From NCBI RefSeq assembly GCF_032854445.1, contig NC_088303.1:15447501-15507500 (forward strand): a DNA stretch of 60,000 bases. Direction: 5' to 3'. The DNA comes from Liolophura sinensis. Taxonomy: Eukaryota; Mollusca; Polyplacophora; Chitonida; Chitonidae. The notes under the pieces are model-generated. The model had not been told where the DNA came from. It saw nothing but the letters and a program-made list of their open reading frames with translations, and ran no database searches. Of the stretch, positions 1-11,900 are shown piece by piece. The stretch's first letter is position 1. The number at the start of each line of letters is the position of its first letter. Both the position numbers and the translations under genes were made by a program.

Positions 1-41
1 GTAGTTCAGTTATTTCTTATACGCAGACAGTCACAGGCTTT

Positions 42-100
42 TGATTTATTTATTTATTTGATTGGTGTTTTCCATCCTACTTAAGAATATTTCACTTATT
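42..100 (-). repeat. SINE 3' end fragment, (AAAT)n-tailed family
   Basis: Reads TTTATTTATTTGATTGGTG followed by a diverged TACTTAAGAATATTTCACTTAT. It matches the 3' end of the SINE seen complete at 22731-22968, in reverse orientation. Confidence 0.7.
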
Positions 101-1504
101 TATTTTTAGTCCACTGATATCTCTCAAAAACATGGCGCAAATTTACAACTCCCACTCGCTTTACACTTAACTCCAATCTCATTTTTCGGTTGAATCTTAA
201 CTATTATACATCATAACTTACTTCTCTGTCACCGAAGACAAACAACTAAATCAGAGGCGGTTTTGTATTCACATTAAACGCAAGAGGTTCTGAGGTATGT
301 ACCGGTGCCGAACAGCTCGCTGGGAAGTCATTTTGAAAGCCATCTAATTAGCTGATTTAAATCTGAGTGCTGGCCTTAGAAATGCTTTCATTTCCATCTA
401 TCAATACAACTATAGAAATGAAATACTAAAAACGTGTTTTGCAGACGAGTTTGAGTTCCAGGAAGGTTGGAACGCATATTGAGTCCCATCCAATTATTTG
501 ACGTTCGAAACCACATGTATATGGTGCGATTTATTTCAGAGATATGGCTGGACAAAGTGTGACATACTGGGTCCATCTGGATTGACTATATAGTCAGACC
601 GAGTGTATGTTTCGCACACACTCAGCACATACTATATATGTACATGAGGAAGCTTCACATAATCTGTCTGTATATACATTTGTCTTTTCGTCTGTTTGTT
701 TCTATTACCCATGTAATGTATTCCGAGCCCATTCTGTAAAATTGCCTTAACATCAGGCATGTACTAAATTTTCTTTTATATTTGTGATATTTCCAGCAAA
801 GATTTACAGTACATTCTTTGTTAATCGTACAACTAGGTTGCTCTGGAAATGTTTTCTGTCTACTTAGCGAATTAAAACCCATGTAGCCTATATACATCTG
901 CACGACAGATTGATTATGAACAGCGTTTTCAGTCAATCACAGGCTTGAATTCCACAATACTTATCGCTGTGAAAAAAGGTGTTCACCTGGACATGTGGGG
1001 CGAGCAAAGAAACCATGCACGCGCCATTTATGATATATACTGATAGACAGGTCCATGTAGTCAATCAGTCGTATTAATGACTAGCCGGGCTTCGCTTCCA
1101 TTCGTCTCCGTCATAACATTGCGACGATTTTTTGTTATCATGAACTATATCGTATACCAGGGCTGAAAACCTTAATTTTCTAAGACACAGACAATCATGT
1201 GCAAAACGAAAAAAAAGGCTGCCGATTGAGAAAACATTTCTGAATTGTTTGGTTATCTACGCGTTTTTATAAAAAGATATCTGAAAATGAGGAGAACGTT
1301 AGAAACGTGATGTCTGTGTTATGCCGATATCCAAAAAGGGTATAAGAAGGACGCCATGAACATGGAATAATCTGTAACGGTTATTGCCCTTTATATTATT
1401 ATTTGACTGCTTATTTATGATTTGCTCATGAATGTTTTACTTCATGTAAAAGTGGTTAGGTTATACCGGGGAAAAGGAAAACGGGGACAGCCCGAAGGAC
1501 TTAA

Positions 1505-1615
1505 AACTACTTAAAAGAGTACAAGCGAGAGCTGGATTCGAACTCTTTACTTCTGTGGTGAAAGGCTATCGTCCTCTTCTGTGAGATAGCGTCATATGAC
1601 TCAGCGAGCGAGGGC
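1505..1615 (-). repeat. tRNA-like segment, probable SINE head
   Basis: The minus strand carries GAGTTCGAATCC, a textbook RNA polymerase III B box, about 70 bases after a GC-rich start (near 1612). The T-stem does not pair as a functional tRNA would, so this is more likely a decayed tRNA-derived SINE head than a tRNA gene. Confidence 0.4.
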
Positions 1616-2206
1616 CTTTTACTTCAGGTGTATAATCTTCATAAGCCAGTGTACCTGTGTATATAGCCTATATACAAAATTCAAGCTGTTCCGCGCAGTC
1701 GCAATAGCCACAATAGTTTATTCATCTTGTATGATATTACTTTAAACGTTTAGGGTTAATATGAGCATATCCTGTTTGCCTCACAATAAAATGTGCAGAT
1801 CATTCTGTAATTTGTTATCAAATTTCCAGCCTGACCCTTTCAAATCAAAATGTCTATGGAATATATAGCTCCATATGTATGTTCTCTTTCCAATTCCGTT
1901 GACACAAAGCACACTGGGTGGCGGCATAAGGTGACTGAAAGTACATAATTGCATCGTGGTAAATATAAAGGAAATACTATACTTCGTCGAGATATGAGTC
2001 AGAAACCATGGGCCATAAAGAGTGCATTTAAAGCGAATCTAGCTCAGGTCGTAATGCACAGTTGGCACTGTCGTCCCATCTACATAACCATGACAAAATG
2101 ACTGATTGGCATTATGTCGGTAATTTATTGGTTTCTCTTTTTTTTTAAAGAAAAGCAGCTCTACAGAAAGACATAATTAAATATTAGTGCCAGTGTATGC
2201 TGACTG

Positions 2207-2266
2207 AGCTTAACAATCTGCCAAAGACACCACAAACGACACACAACGCAATCACATGCTAATAGG

Positions 2267-2344
<78 letters not shown>

Positions 2345-2394
2345 CATGTGATTGCGTTGTGTGTCGTTTGTGGTGTCTTTGGCAGATTGTTAAG

Positions 2395-2396
<2 letters not shown>
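2207..2396. repeat. perfect 58-bp inverted repeat around a (TA)n core
   Basis: The left arm 2207-2264 is the exact reverse complement of the right arm 2339-2396. The arms are non-repetitive and of mixed composition. Between them lies about 70 bp of nearly pure TA, itself self-complementary, so the element could form one continuous hairpin or cruciform. A further (AT)n tract follows at 2397-2450. Confidence 0.9.

Positions 2397-2450
<54 letters not shown>
2397..2450. repeat. (AT)n microsatellite
   Basis: About 54 bp of pure AT dinucleotide immediately after the right arm of the inverted repeat. Confidence 0.95.
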
Positions 2451-2452
<2 letters not shown>

Positions 2453-5400
2453 CCCTATGGCTTCGGCCTGAGAGTATTAGAGATTTTGTCCCGAAGGCTG
2501 CTACACATATTTACGCACTAAATCAGCATATCCAATGGCTATAGAACAAACAATGTTGGACAAGTATACATGCCAAAGAAGAAGCAGAATAACAGTGAAT
2601 AGGTGATGCCATGACCCTGCCCGGTCAAACCGATCAGGGAAAACAAACGCTGATGCGATTTGGATTTGGATGTGTGACGTATAGTATAATACTTACCACA
2701 CGTGAGGGATATGAAAAGACAGAGAAGAAGAAAAACATGTGCTCCCTCAGTGCTATAGGAAGCCATTTTACTCCAGCGTTGTATAGGTCTCAGGTGCCTC
2801 TCTCCATAACATCTCGCATGTAATCTGCGTCACGCTCGACTTCAGATCTCACCATAACATATCTCAATATCTTTTTTATATCGTACGCACTAAGGTGCAT
2901 ATATATGTATGTATGTCAGCATGTGCCTCGTATATTAGCCTTCACATTCAGGTTTGATATTGTGCATGTATTTGTGTATATATGGCCCTGCACGAAGGGA
3001 ATTCAAACCACAGCACAATGTCACTGTATTGAAGCATGTTAGCAGATTATGAATAGACATAGGCTAAGCATGGATTACGTAACAATTTGAGACATTGTGA
3101 GAAACCTGTGGGTGATTTTTTGACCGTCTAACACACACACACACATATATATATATGCCCATGCTTGTGCGCCAAGTTACCCGCCCAGTTACAGCTCTCT
3201 TACAGTCTCATATCGCTTTTTTCGCGAGTGTTACACATCCGTACCACTGGTCTTTCTGGCCAGCATACTGTGACTGGGTAGGACTTCCTGTTTGTGTCTT
3301 GCCCTGAGGCAGTACTACTTAATATGTAGGCCCTATGTCGGCATTCCTGCCGTTTTGTTTCATACTCTCCTGTCCCTTACAGCGCATGTGCCGTTCTCTA
3401 CGTTCGCTTTACATCACTGCCACCTCTTGGCTTGTTTAGGCTTAGCCTCGCCACTGGTGTCCTTGTACAGGACTATTTAATCAGCGATAAAACTCTGTGT
3501 CGTAAGTCCCGGTTCATAATGTAAATTGTTTTTTGTTGTTGCTGTTTGGTAAATAAGTTATGCCACATAGGCCTATATAAATGCGAAACGATATAGCGGT
3601 CGCATAGTGGCGAAGGGCCTTACTAAATTTTATCACATCTTGTGTAATTATCTTTACGTATTAATACCCTGAATTTCACCTGGAAGATGTCCCAAACCTG
3701 AAGGGGCCTACCTATCAGTCGAATGTAAGCATAGATGTGTTGCACCTGAGTTCGTAACGGATTTTCAGCCTTGAGACTTCCAATACTTAACAGACTTACC
3801 CCTGTGGATTACTGTCGCACTAACTTTACTGCCAGGCTTAATTTGGTAAATACATCTGGACAAAACACTGCATTTCTCAAACACTTGATTAGTTTGCAGT
3901 AGCGTACTTGTGAAGTTAGGTGTGAGCAGGCGTATTTGGTGTTATTTCATCAAATAACATGAATTTATGGATAATTTTCTCTGGTCTATTTTTCAGAATA
4001 CCATTTGTTCACATTATAAATCATATTTCATTTTTCTCTAACTCGTACGACTCTCTTTTGCTGCTTACTGTTTGTTCGCAGTATTTTGTGTAACCCACTG
4101 CCGCATAGTAACGTGAACTAGTTCGCCGGACTTGATTTTCTGTAATCACTGTTCTCATAAGTACATGTATTGGTCCTGCAGTCTGGAAACCAACTATTTT
4201 AACACTGTTTATCCTGTTGAATTGCACGGCAAAATTTTGTCTTACTGCTTACTAACTGCTTTCCGACAATGCTGCAACGCTCGGTTCCCGTTTAAAGTTA
4301 AGGCATGGGCCCAATTCTAGGCTCCTGATTCGCTGAAAGTAGTCCCGTGATATTTGTTCTGAAGTCTATAAATACGAGTGCAATCCATCATAGGGTTAAT
4401 TCATCCTGCTCATCTCTCGACAAAACCTGAATACATATACTCCCTCCTCTCTGCCTTTGGATTTACCTTAATTAGCTATGGTGTGTGTCACATATTAATA
4501 TAATTCGCTCTATGGCAGTGCATTAGTGAGCAGCATTACATTTCCCTATGTATCCAGGCCCCGGTATGTGAATATAACAAAATCTTGGTGGGTTGTCAAC
4601 CACGCCGAGATATTGTTGAATGTGTCCTTTGTTGGAGTTTAATACCATGTGAGATTTGTCCTGGGATTCTACCAAAATAAAACACTGTTGATTTGATTTT
4701 GGCTGAAATATCTCGTTGACTCTTTCCTTCCTGATATTCCAGTATATTCCAGTATATTGTTCATTATGTACCCTGAGGTATTTATAGATTACCGTTGATA
4801 CAGTCGGTGGAAGGAGACTAGAACGATATCGCAATACCATAGTTGAAGTGAACGCATGTGTATAAACCATTGAAAGAAACAAAGGTTAAGAGTATTTTTG
4901 TGTTCTCTGACATCACTTCCTGTCTCATCATCGCGAACCTAGTGACCTCGGGTTCATTTAAGATTTCTGCACAAATTTTGTTAGTTTTTGACAGTGATGT
5001 AATGCGACCGTAAAGAGAGACGCATGCGCTGTCAAACAGCGTCATGTTGTAATTGCAATAACTTTCTGAGCGAAGTTAAAACCTTCTTTTACGTCACCTA
5101 CCTATATTTAACCTATGCTTACAACACCAGCTGTCACAGCATCAAGTACCCGTTGTCGGCATAGTTTCATTTATAGGGATATCTGAGAAGCGGGTGAGGA
5201 CTCGTTCCTGGGCGAGTTCACAATGTTTGAAACACGTATGGATAACGTGCATTGTTTACAGTGAATAAAGAAAGCGACACAATTTTAAAAACAAACAACA
5301 TGGAAATATCCATTTGAGTTAATTTATTTTAAACAAGAAAAGTTTACAGTTTCAGAAGAATTAAATTTCGGCCTCAAGACCAATTCGAATGCATGAAGTA

Positions 5401-6659
5401 CAAATCACACAGTATATTTCTACACAATACGTATTTCAGCCAATTAATTAGGTGTGCCTGAACGCCTCTGTTCGAGACATTCCACTGTAAATACCATGCA
5501 AAATATCATGTAGTTCAAGTTATAAAATACAAGTACTGTCCGTGCTTGGAAATATTCCCACAACTCCATGCAGAATCATGTGCATGGGTCAGCGGTATTC
5601 AAAAGTAATACGGGTATTACGATCTAGGTACTGTATGACAGGTGCGTAAACGCTATATTATGGCACATCAAATTTATGTATTTCGGATGCATCTACATTG
5701 TTAGCTAAATCTCAGATCCTCAAAGCAAAATATGGTTCAATCGTAAACTTTTAGTTAGACAATTTACATACCGTACTTTAAAACGATGACAATAACATAT
5801 ATACAGTTATATTTTGACAAAATAATACAGATTAATATAACATAGATTAATATAAAATAGATTAATATAATAACACAAACAATAGTTTAACCACAGCAAA
5901 CTTTAAAACAATAACAAAAACATATACGGTTATACAACATATATAATATATAGTTTAAACACTATGATATAATAGTAACTGTATAATGACTGCGTGCACG
6001 TGTGTGGTTGGGTTAACAATAATGTAAATATGTATAAACATGTGAGCTAAATGTTATCACAGGAACATATTTAACATTAATACAGTGAACTTATTGCAGA
6101 ACAGAACAAACTTACAGCGTGATATAAAAATATACATTTAAAGGATCTGGTGTGGTAAGGTGGCGAATCGGTCCCAGTGCAAGAAACTGTGCCCCTCAGC
6201 TTATATGCCAAGCTATAATCATGCACTGAAGCAAGTAAATATCCATGCTTTCGATTTATATGTAATAAAATCGAAAAATGGTAGCCTACTCTAATCACAC
6301 TGAAATATCCTTTTTGCATTGGGCACAGTAGAGTGGTGAAAGCACTGCAAACACAAATGTGACTTATGAAAATATTTTCAGCCGGTGACAACCAGTCAAT
6401 TAAATATACCATAATGTACCTTTCAGCCTTATAATTCCGCTACATATCACACATAGCAAGGCAAGTTAAAGACAGACGATCACACGTGCTCTCAAGCTGG
6501 ATTTTCTGTTTTAGTTGCCACATGTTACATTATGGCATACCTTAACAATTATCAGTTCTAATTTATGATAACAGTTGTTTAATACAAGCTGGCCTATGTC
6601 TTCACTCACACAAAAGTATGTTTTCAAAGAAAAAATTGTGAACCACTTTCCCATAGGTT

Positions 6660-7000
6660 TACCACTGTTCCCCACATTGACTTGGTTAGTTCACTGTACT
6701 GTTAAGGATGCCTTGGAGAAGTTGTCAGAAACACGGATATTAAACTTGCCAAATTGTTACAAAACCGATCACAAGTTTCTATTTTATACGTGAGGATAAA
6801 CGTTAACCAAACCGAAAGTGAAAGTTTAAGTGAAGATATTTTTCTGGATAAAGTCGATTTCCATTCAGTAAACTAAAAATACATAGCCTTGTTTGAACCG
6901 AAAATTGGCTTTTTTGTTCAGGGGTGCGCTTTTTGGCGGGTTTTTACCAAGCAACCGTCTCTTCTATAGCCATATAACTTTTATTGACGCTTGGACAAAG
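6660..7000 (-). repeat. dispersed repeat, family member A
   Basis: On the minus strand this aligns by eye with the plus strand at about 15950-16345. Shared landmarks are GACGGTTGCTTGGTA against AACGGTTGCTTAGTA, the CGCCAAAAA block, GGTTCAAACAAGG against CGTTCAAACGAGG, and TTTGGCAAGTTTAA. It is a diverged, unclassified dispersed element present in all three units. Confidence 0.65.
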
Positions 7001-7111
7001 TTTTATACTACTAATTCGGAAAGTTACAGAATTGTACTTGGATTTTGAAATTGGCACTTTCTTATCATATCTCTCTAGGGCAGATTCTTAGACTTAACGT
7101 CCTAGGTTCTT

Positions 7112-7258
7112 TAATTTACTTATTTATTTATTTGATCGGTGTTTTACGGCGTACTCAAGAATATTTCACTCATACGACGGCGGCCAGCATTATGGTGGGT
7201 GGAAACCGGGCAGAGCCCGGGGGAAACTCACGTCCATCCGCAGGTTGCTGAGAGACCA
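7112..7258 (-). repeat. SINE 3' part, (AAAT)n-tailed family, unit 1
   Basis: Starts with the reverse complement of the AAATAAAT tail, then the ACGGCGTACTCAAGAATATTT and CGGGCAGAGCCCG blocks of the element that is full length at 22731-22968. The tRNA-like head is missing. The same insertion is present in units 2 and 3, so it predates the array. Confidence 0.85.
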
Positions 7259-8229
7259 CCTCGTTCTTTAAAGCCAATTTATAATTTTTCATCACTTTTA
7301 GATGCGCATATATACAGCCAACTGTTTATACAGAAACAGATAGAATATATAAAAATTTTAACATAGTCACCAATGTCACCGACTTCAGCATGATCAGTTA
7401 TTTTACACACAACTAAATTCATTGGTCAGATCGCTATAAAAAGAAGACCGGCGCTGATGTCGAATGATATGAGCCCGTGAGTTTGGTGTTCATGATCGGC
7501 TTATGGTGGAAATGTAAGATTCTAAACTAATTATACTGCCTTAACGACATTCCACAGTTGACAGACTGTAGTCTGTTTTTGTCAACGAAACAAATATCTG
7601 CCCACTTCATTTCATGGCGTTTTTATGTTGAAGTGTACGTGTATATGATACTTAGAATCTCTCCAAATACAGATCAGGGTCCACTTGCACAAAGGGATCG
7701 TTTAAGTTAATTGTAAATCACTAAGATCACGGTCGTAACCTTAACTTTCAATCGACACCCTCTTGCACGAAAGGATTGTATCTATAACAGTGGTAATTTA
7801 TAAAATAAAAAAAAAAACATTACAATCGAGTCGACCCGGATGAAAACATTTACAATCGCCCCAGAATTATCGTAACGTTTAGTAGCCTTCTATATGTAGC
7901 AGTTTACTACTCCGTTTGCAGGAAAATTTGCTATTCATGTGATGTAGAACTTTTTTTAACATGAAGGCAAGAAAAAATTATCGACCGGCAAACTTTTCAT
8001 TTTCACAGTCCACCATAATGTCAAAATCTGACATACGACAGCGATCATAAGTCCAAAAAGTTAGCAACGAAACTTATTTCTACAATAGTAAACTCAAGTA
8101 AAACTTACAATAGAGCGTAGCTATGATCCCTTTGTGCAACAGGGCCAAGCACATAAGCCCGGCTTTCCTAATCTGCTTTGAGCTTATTTTCTACTGTTAA
8201 ATCTCCTCAATTAGCTTACAGTGTTCCCA

Positions 8230-8235
8230 TTTATT
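8230..8235 (-). promoter_or_regulatory. candidate polyadenylation signal AATAAA
   Basis: AATAAA on the minus strand about 25 bases after the stop codon of the lectin receptor gene, conserved in units 2 and 3. Such a short 3' UTR would be unusual, so a more distal site is equally possible. Confidence 0.3.
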
Positions 8236-8260
8236 ACTGTGTCTGTCTCGTGATCTCAAG

Positions 8261-8972
8261 TTATGTGTCCGACCCAAACATCGGCTGGTAAAGGTTCTCA
8301 TGATTGTGACGATTTGCTGACAACGTATCTATACCAAAAAGAGTTCCCGCGTTATTTCGCTCCCTTTCGGAAGACGGAAGGACAGCTAGAGTATCATTAC
8401 CCGATGCCTGTGGCGTTGTTCCAGAAGCAGGGTAGGTCATGTTCTCATTGGAAGATACTCCGGAAACGGGCCTTGCAATCTGAGACGGTGATAGATATCC
8501 GTCAAGTTGTTTTCCGGAAGCTTCCCAGGTGGGTTGATGAAGGCCTGATTCTGCATCTTCCCACGCCGACTCGTTCTCCTCGGTGGATCGCGGCCTCTGC
8601 AAGCTGTCCAAGTTCATGCCTTTATCCTGTCTTCGCAATGCTTTTGCGTGTAAATACTCAGGAGCAGAAACTGCAGATTTCTCAGCCCCACAGTCTTCGT
8701 CAAATGGAATTGTGTTGTATGGGTTTTGCGAATCCCTCCATTCCCCACTGTCCTTTACGCAAGCCCCGTTTAATCCGTTCTGTTCTCGTTCCTTCCGGTG
8801 CGTCACATCCGGTAGTCTTTCCGCAGCTCCTGAGCCGTTACTGGCCTCTAAAGTTTGATTGATATGAGCGGCGGCAGACGGCCGATCAACTGGTTGTCTT
8901 TCACCACCTGCACCATACGCATCATTGGAGAAATGAATGTTCGGGATTGGGTTTTCTGTCCCTGCACGTCTT
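8261..8972 (-). CDS. lectin receptor exon 6, cytoplasmic tail, unit 1
   Basis: Acceptor TTTTGTCAG; TAA stop at 8263-8261; 236 residues after the split Arg codon. The tail is hydrophilic and probably disordered. Tyrosine contexts are DAYGAG, NPYNTI, PEYLHA, DGYLSP, MTYPAS and NLYQPM. YQPM fits the YxxM consensus for PI3-kinase p85 SH2 domains, and YNTI and YQPM also fit YxxPhi sorting signals. Relative to units 2 and 3, 33 nt are missing in frame after STEEN, removing a segment that contains AYSNAV. Confidence 0.88.
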
Positions 8973-11900
8973 CTGACAAAAGAAACGACAATTAAATTTT
9001 ACTGAAAACGTGAGCGAGTGTATACAGGACAGTTCCAGGTTTGGTTTCAGATGAAGTGCTTAGCATACAGTATTGGCAGACGTACGTGGCAAAGCCTGCC
9101 AGGAACCTGCGAATGGGTCGTGGGTAGTTTTGGGCTCTGTCTATCTCATTATACTACTACATGTGGGTGAAAAATTCTTGGGTCATCGCATGGCGGAGGC
9201 GACTAAAATTTGTTTCCATCTAAAGACGAACAACATAGCAAATGCAATAAGCATCAATAGAAAAATCATTTAGCACTTTGTCTAAAAATACCTTCAGTTA
9301 CTTTTTTAGATTTGTATAGTTTTTTTTCACTGAAAGAAATGCAATCGAATCTTTATAGCGTCCGCTTCGAAATCAGGAGACCGGGATTAAACCAGGATCG
9401 GGTCATCCGAAGATTAAAAACTGTACTTATTGCCGCCTCACTTGGACCTCAGCACTGAGGGTTTAGAGCAAGGAAACAGGACTGGTTGGCCCGGTGTTAG
9501 TATAATGTGACAAGGTAAGGTGTCGAGTCTTGTGTCTCTGGCATGGAATCACCCTGTCACAAGAAGATACAGTATATGTACACACACCTAATTGCTCTTT
9601 ATTCAAGCGTGACAATAACTGCTGTGGTCACACAAAACACACTCCGCTGCCAGCCATGCAGTCATCGTCGATTCTCTGTTATTTTATTGATTTGTTTATT
9701 TATTTGATTGGTATTTTACGCCGTATTCAAGAATATTTCACTTATACGACGGCGGCCAGTATAATGGTGGAAGGAAACCGGGCAGAGCCCGGGGGAAACC
9801 CACGACTGTCGGCAGGCTGCTGGGAGACTTTCCCACGTACGGCCGAAGAGGAAGCCAGCATGATCTGTTATTTTAAGCACCGCTTTCGAGCTGATAGTTG
9901 AAAAACACTATACTTTCAAGTAAATATTCACCTGCGCTGGTACAGAAACACAAGAAGGAGTAAGAGACTTAACACAACCGCCCCTGCGATGAGCCCTCCG
10001 ATCAGTGGTGCTGAACCTGACAAGACAAAGCAAAACTTCAAATCCTAATTACATCATTGAGTGGAGCAGAGATGCGGGCGTAAGGTTGTACGATCATCGA
10101 TGAAGGAACACAAAAATATGCCCTTTGTCCACTGTCATGTCAAGATGATGAAATTAGACTAACAATATGTATGATATATAAGATATTAAGATAGACCATC
10201 TTAATCCCAGAACCAACAAACCCTACCGCCGTCATACTTCAGTGAAAATTTCTTCAGCACGACATCAATTAAAATCCTTGAAATATTTCTCTTAAATCAT
10301 ACGCGTTATTTCCTAGTTTACTACACTTTGTCATGTCACGCCCCAGTATTCAGGGTTGCCTCCTTCCACAAAACTGACCGCCATTGTACATGTATAACTG
10401 AAAAAGTCTTCACTATGGAGTTATAATCAATGAATCTATCACTCTCCAAAGTATTATGCAATAAACACACAAGAAAAGATAGGCTGCATCATAGGTTTCC
10501 ATACCAACATCCGTACTGCTGTTTTGTTATCTCAATAAAGAGCTCTACCGGTATATTTCCATAGAGAATGGTACTTCTGCACTCGCCTTTGTATAGAAGC
10601 AGCCCTTAATGGACTGCCTACTACTCTTCAAAAATAATTATCATTAAACGGAAAGTCAGTTGTCTGAGTGATACTAGTATGCATTCCGTTTTCGCAGCAT
10701 TCTGTTATTGCAACAGATTATTCCGTTCAATATATCACAGATTCTATTAATTCAACATGATGAATTGTATAACATTAACTGGACACTATGTTGAATATGA
10801 CACAATAGTATGTTATAATAACAGAATACCTTCTATAGTTCGTTTCTTTTAGAGAGTCGCCTATATTTAACTGTCTGTAAAATCAATCCTGCTCGCTACC
10901 AATATTGCCTTTAACCGGTCTCACGCAACAACCCAAACTCTACACATTGATACGTTAGACGTTCATGTTAGTACAAAGAAACTGCAGTTAGAATACTTTT
11001 TTTAATCCATAATGTTAAACTCCATACGCTTAGTTTCGACACCAAGAACTACTTGCCTTGGGTGACATCATAATTATTCAAAAACAAGATCTATGCTGGA
11101 CAATGGGTGTGGAGAGTAATTTGTCTTAAAATGGCAGCATCAACAAACAATTAGAACAAACTCCATGCAATAACACAGCATACGCTACTGTCTCTAAGAA
11201 TAGACTACATGGCTTTAATTTCCTAACATCCATCCCTAAATCAATACCGCCATGAGATCATATACTACAATTCATTTATTAAAATTATATTATAAGATTT
11301 CATAGATGGCAGTGTCAGAAACACGGTAAAGTCGGCAGCAGTTGAGGTAACTGGTGTCACCCACCTTCAAAACAAGTTGAACTCCGCCCAATACCCTGCA
11401 TGTCACTGGTTTCTGGATAATTGTGACGTTACTCGAAGCAATTGGTTCTTGCAGTGGAAAGCGAGCTGATGGACTCTAATATTATGAGTTAGAAAAAGTG
11501 AAACTCCATTTTCCCAGCAAGAATAAGAACTTCAAACGTGTCCCTGTGTAGAGCTCGTGTTGTAAAGTGTCACTGACTGAAAGCAATTTTTGGTAGCGAT
11601 TTTACAGAGAGCTGAATATACACAACTCTCCAAGAGAAATAGACTATAGCACTGATCAGACAACATATTTTCTGTTAAAATTAACAGGTTATTTTTTTTT
11701 TTTTTCTTTTTTTTTTTTTTTTTCCAGTGTGTAAAAACGTGTCCCTGTGTAGAGCTCGTGTTGTAAAGTGTCACTGACTGAAAGCAATTTTTGGTAGCGA
11801 TTTTACAGAGAGCTGAATATACGCAACTCTCCAAGAGAAATAGACTATAGCACTGATCAGACAACATATTTTCTGTTAAAATTAACAGGTTATTTTTTTT

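Larger units (their letters stand above)
1..4493. other. gene-poor left flank of the tandem array
   Basis: No coding exon is recognisable on either strand; open frames are short and lack domain-like composition. It holds a SINE fragment at the edge, a tRNA-like segment near 1.5 kb, a large AT-centred inverted repeat near 2.3 kb and a short CA/TA microsatellite at about 3131-3157. Similarity to the later units starts abruptly at 4494, so this is sequence outside the array. Confidence 0.7.
4494..8229. other. unit 1 leading non-coding block
   Basis: No supported exon. It contains an ETS-like CACTTCCTGT (4914-4923), a CRE-like TTACGTCA (5089-5096), an AT-rich stretch with imperfect GATTAATATAA-type repeats (5831-5880), a block at about 5580-7050 that is nearly identical in the units, and a reverse-oriented SINE at 7112. 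The part at 6660-7000 is related to a reversed copy at about 15950-16345. Confidence 0.6.

Noticed and set aside
1505-1615. Functional tRNA gene
   Set aside because: A perfect B box is present but the T-stem and acceptor stem do not pair; a SINE head is more likely.
4367-4374. TATAAATA resembling a TATA box on the plus strand
   Set aside because: No gene follows in a suitable position, and one short match in AT-rich DNA is expected by chance.
6077-6412. 111-codon minus-strand frame, nearly unchanged at 30793-31128 in unit 2
   Set aside because: No domain-like features, and a 4-bp insertion plus stop-changing differences break it in unit 3. Its conservation follows from the general similarity of this block.
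8263-8862. 199-codon plus-strand frame over the lectin tail exon
   Set aside because: Shadow of the minus-strand exon, which has splice sites, phase agreement and in-frame indels between units.
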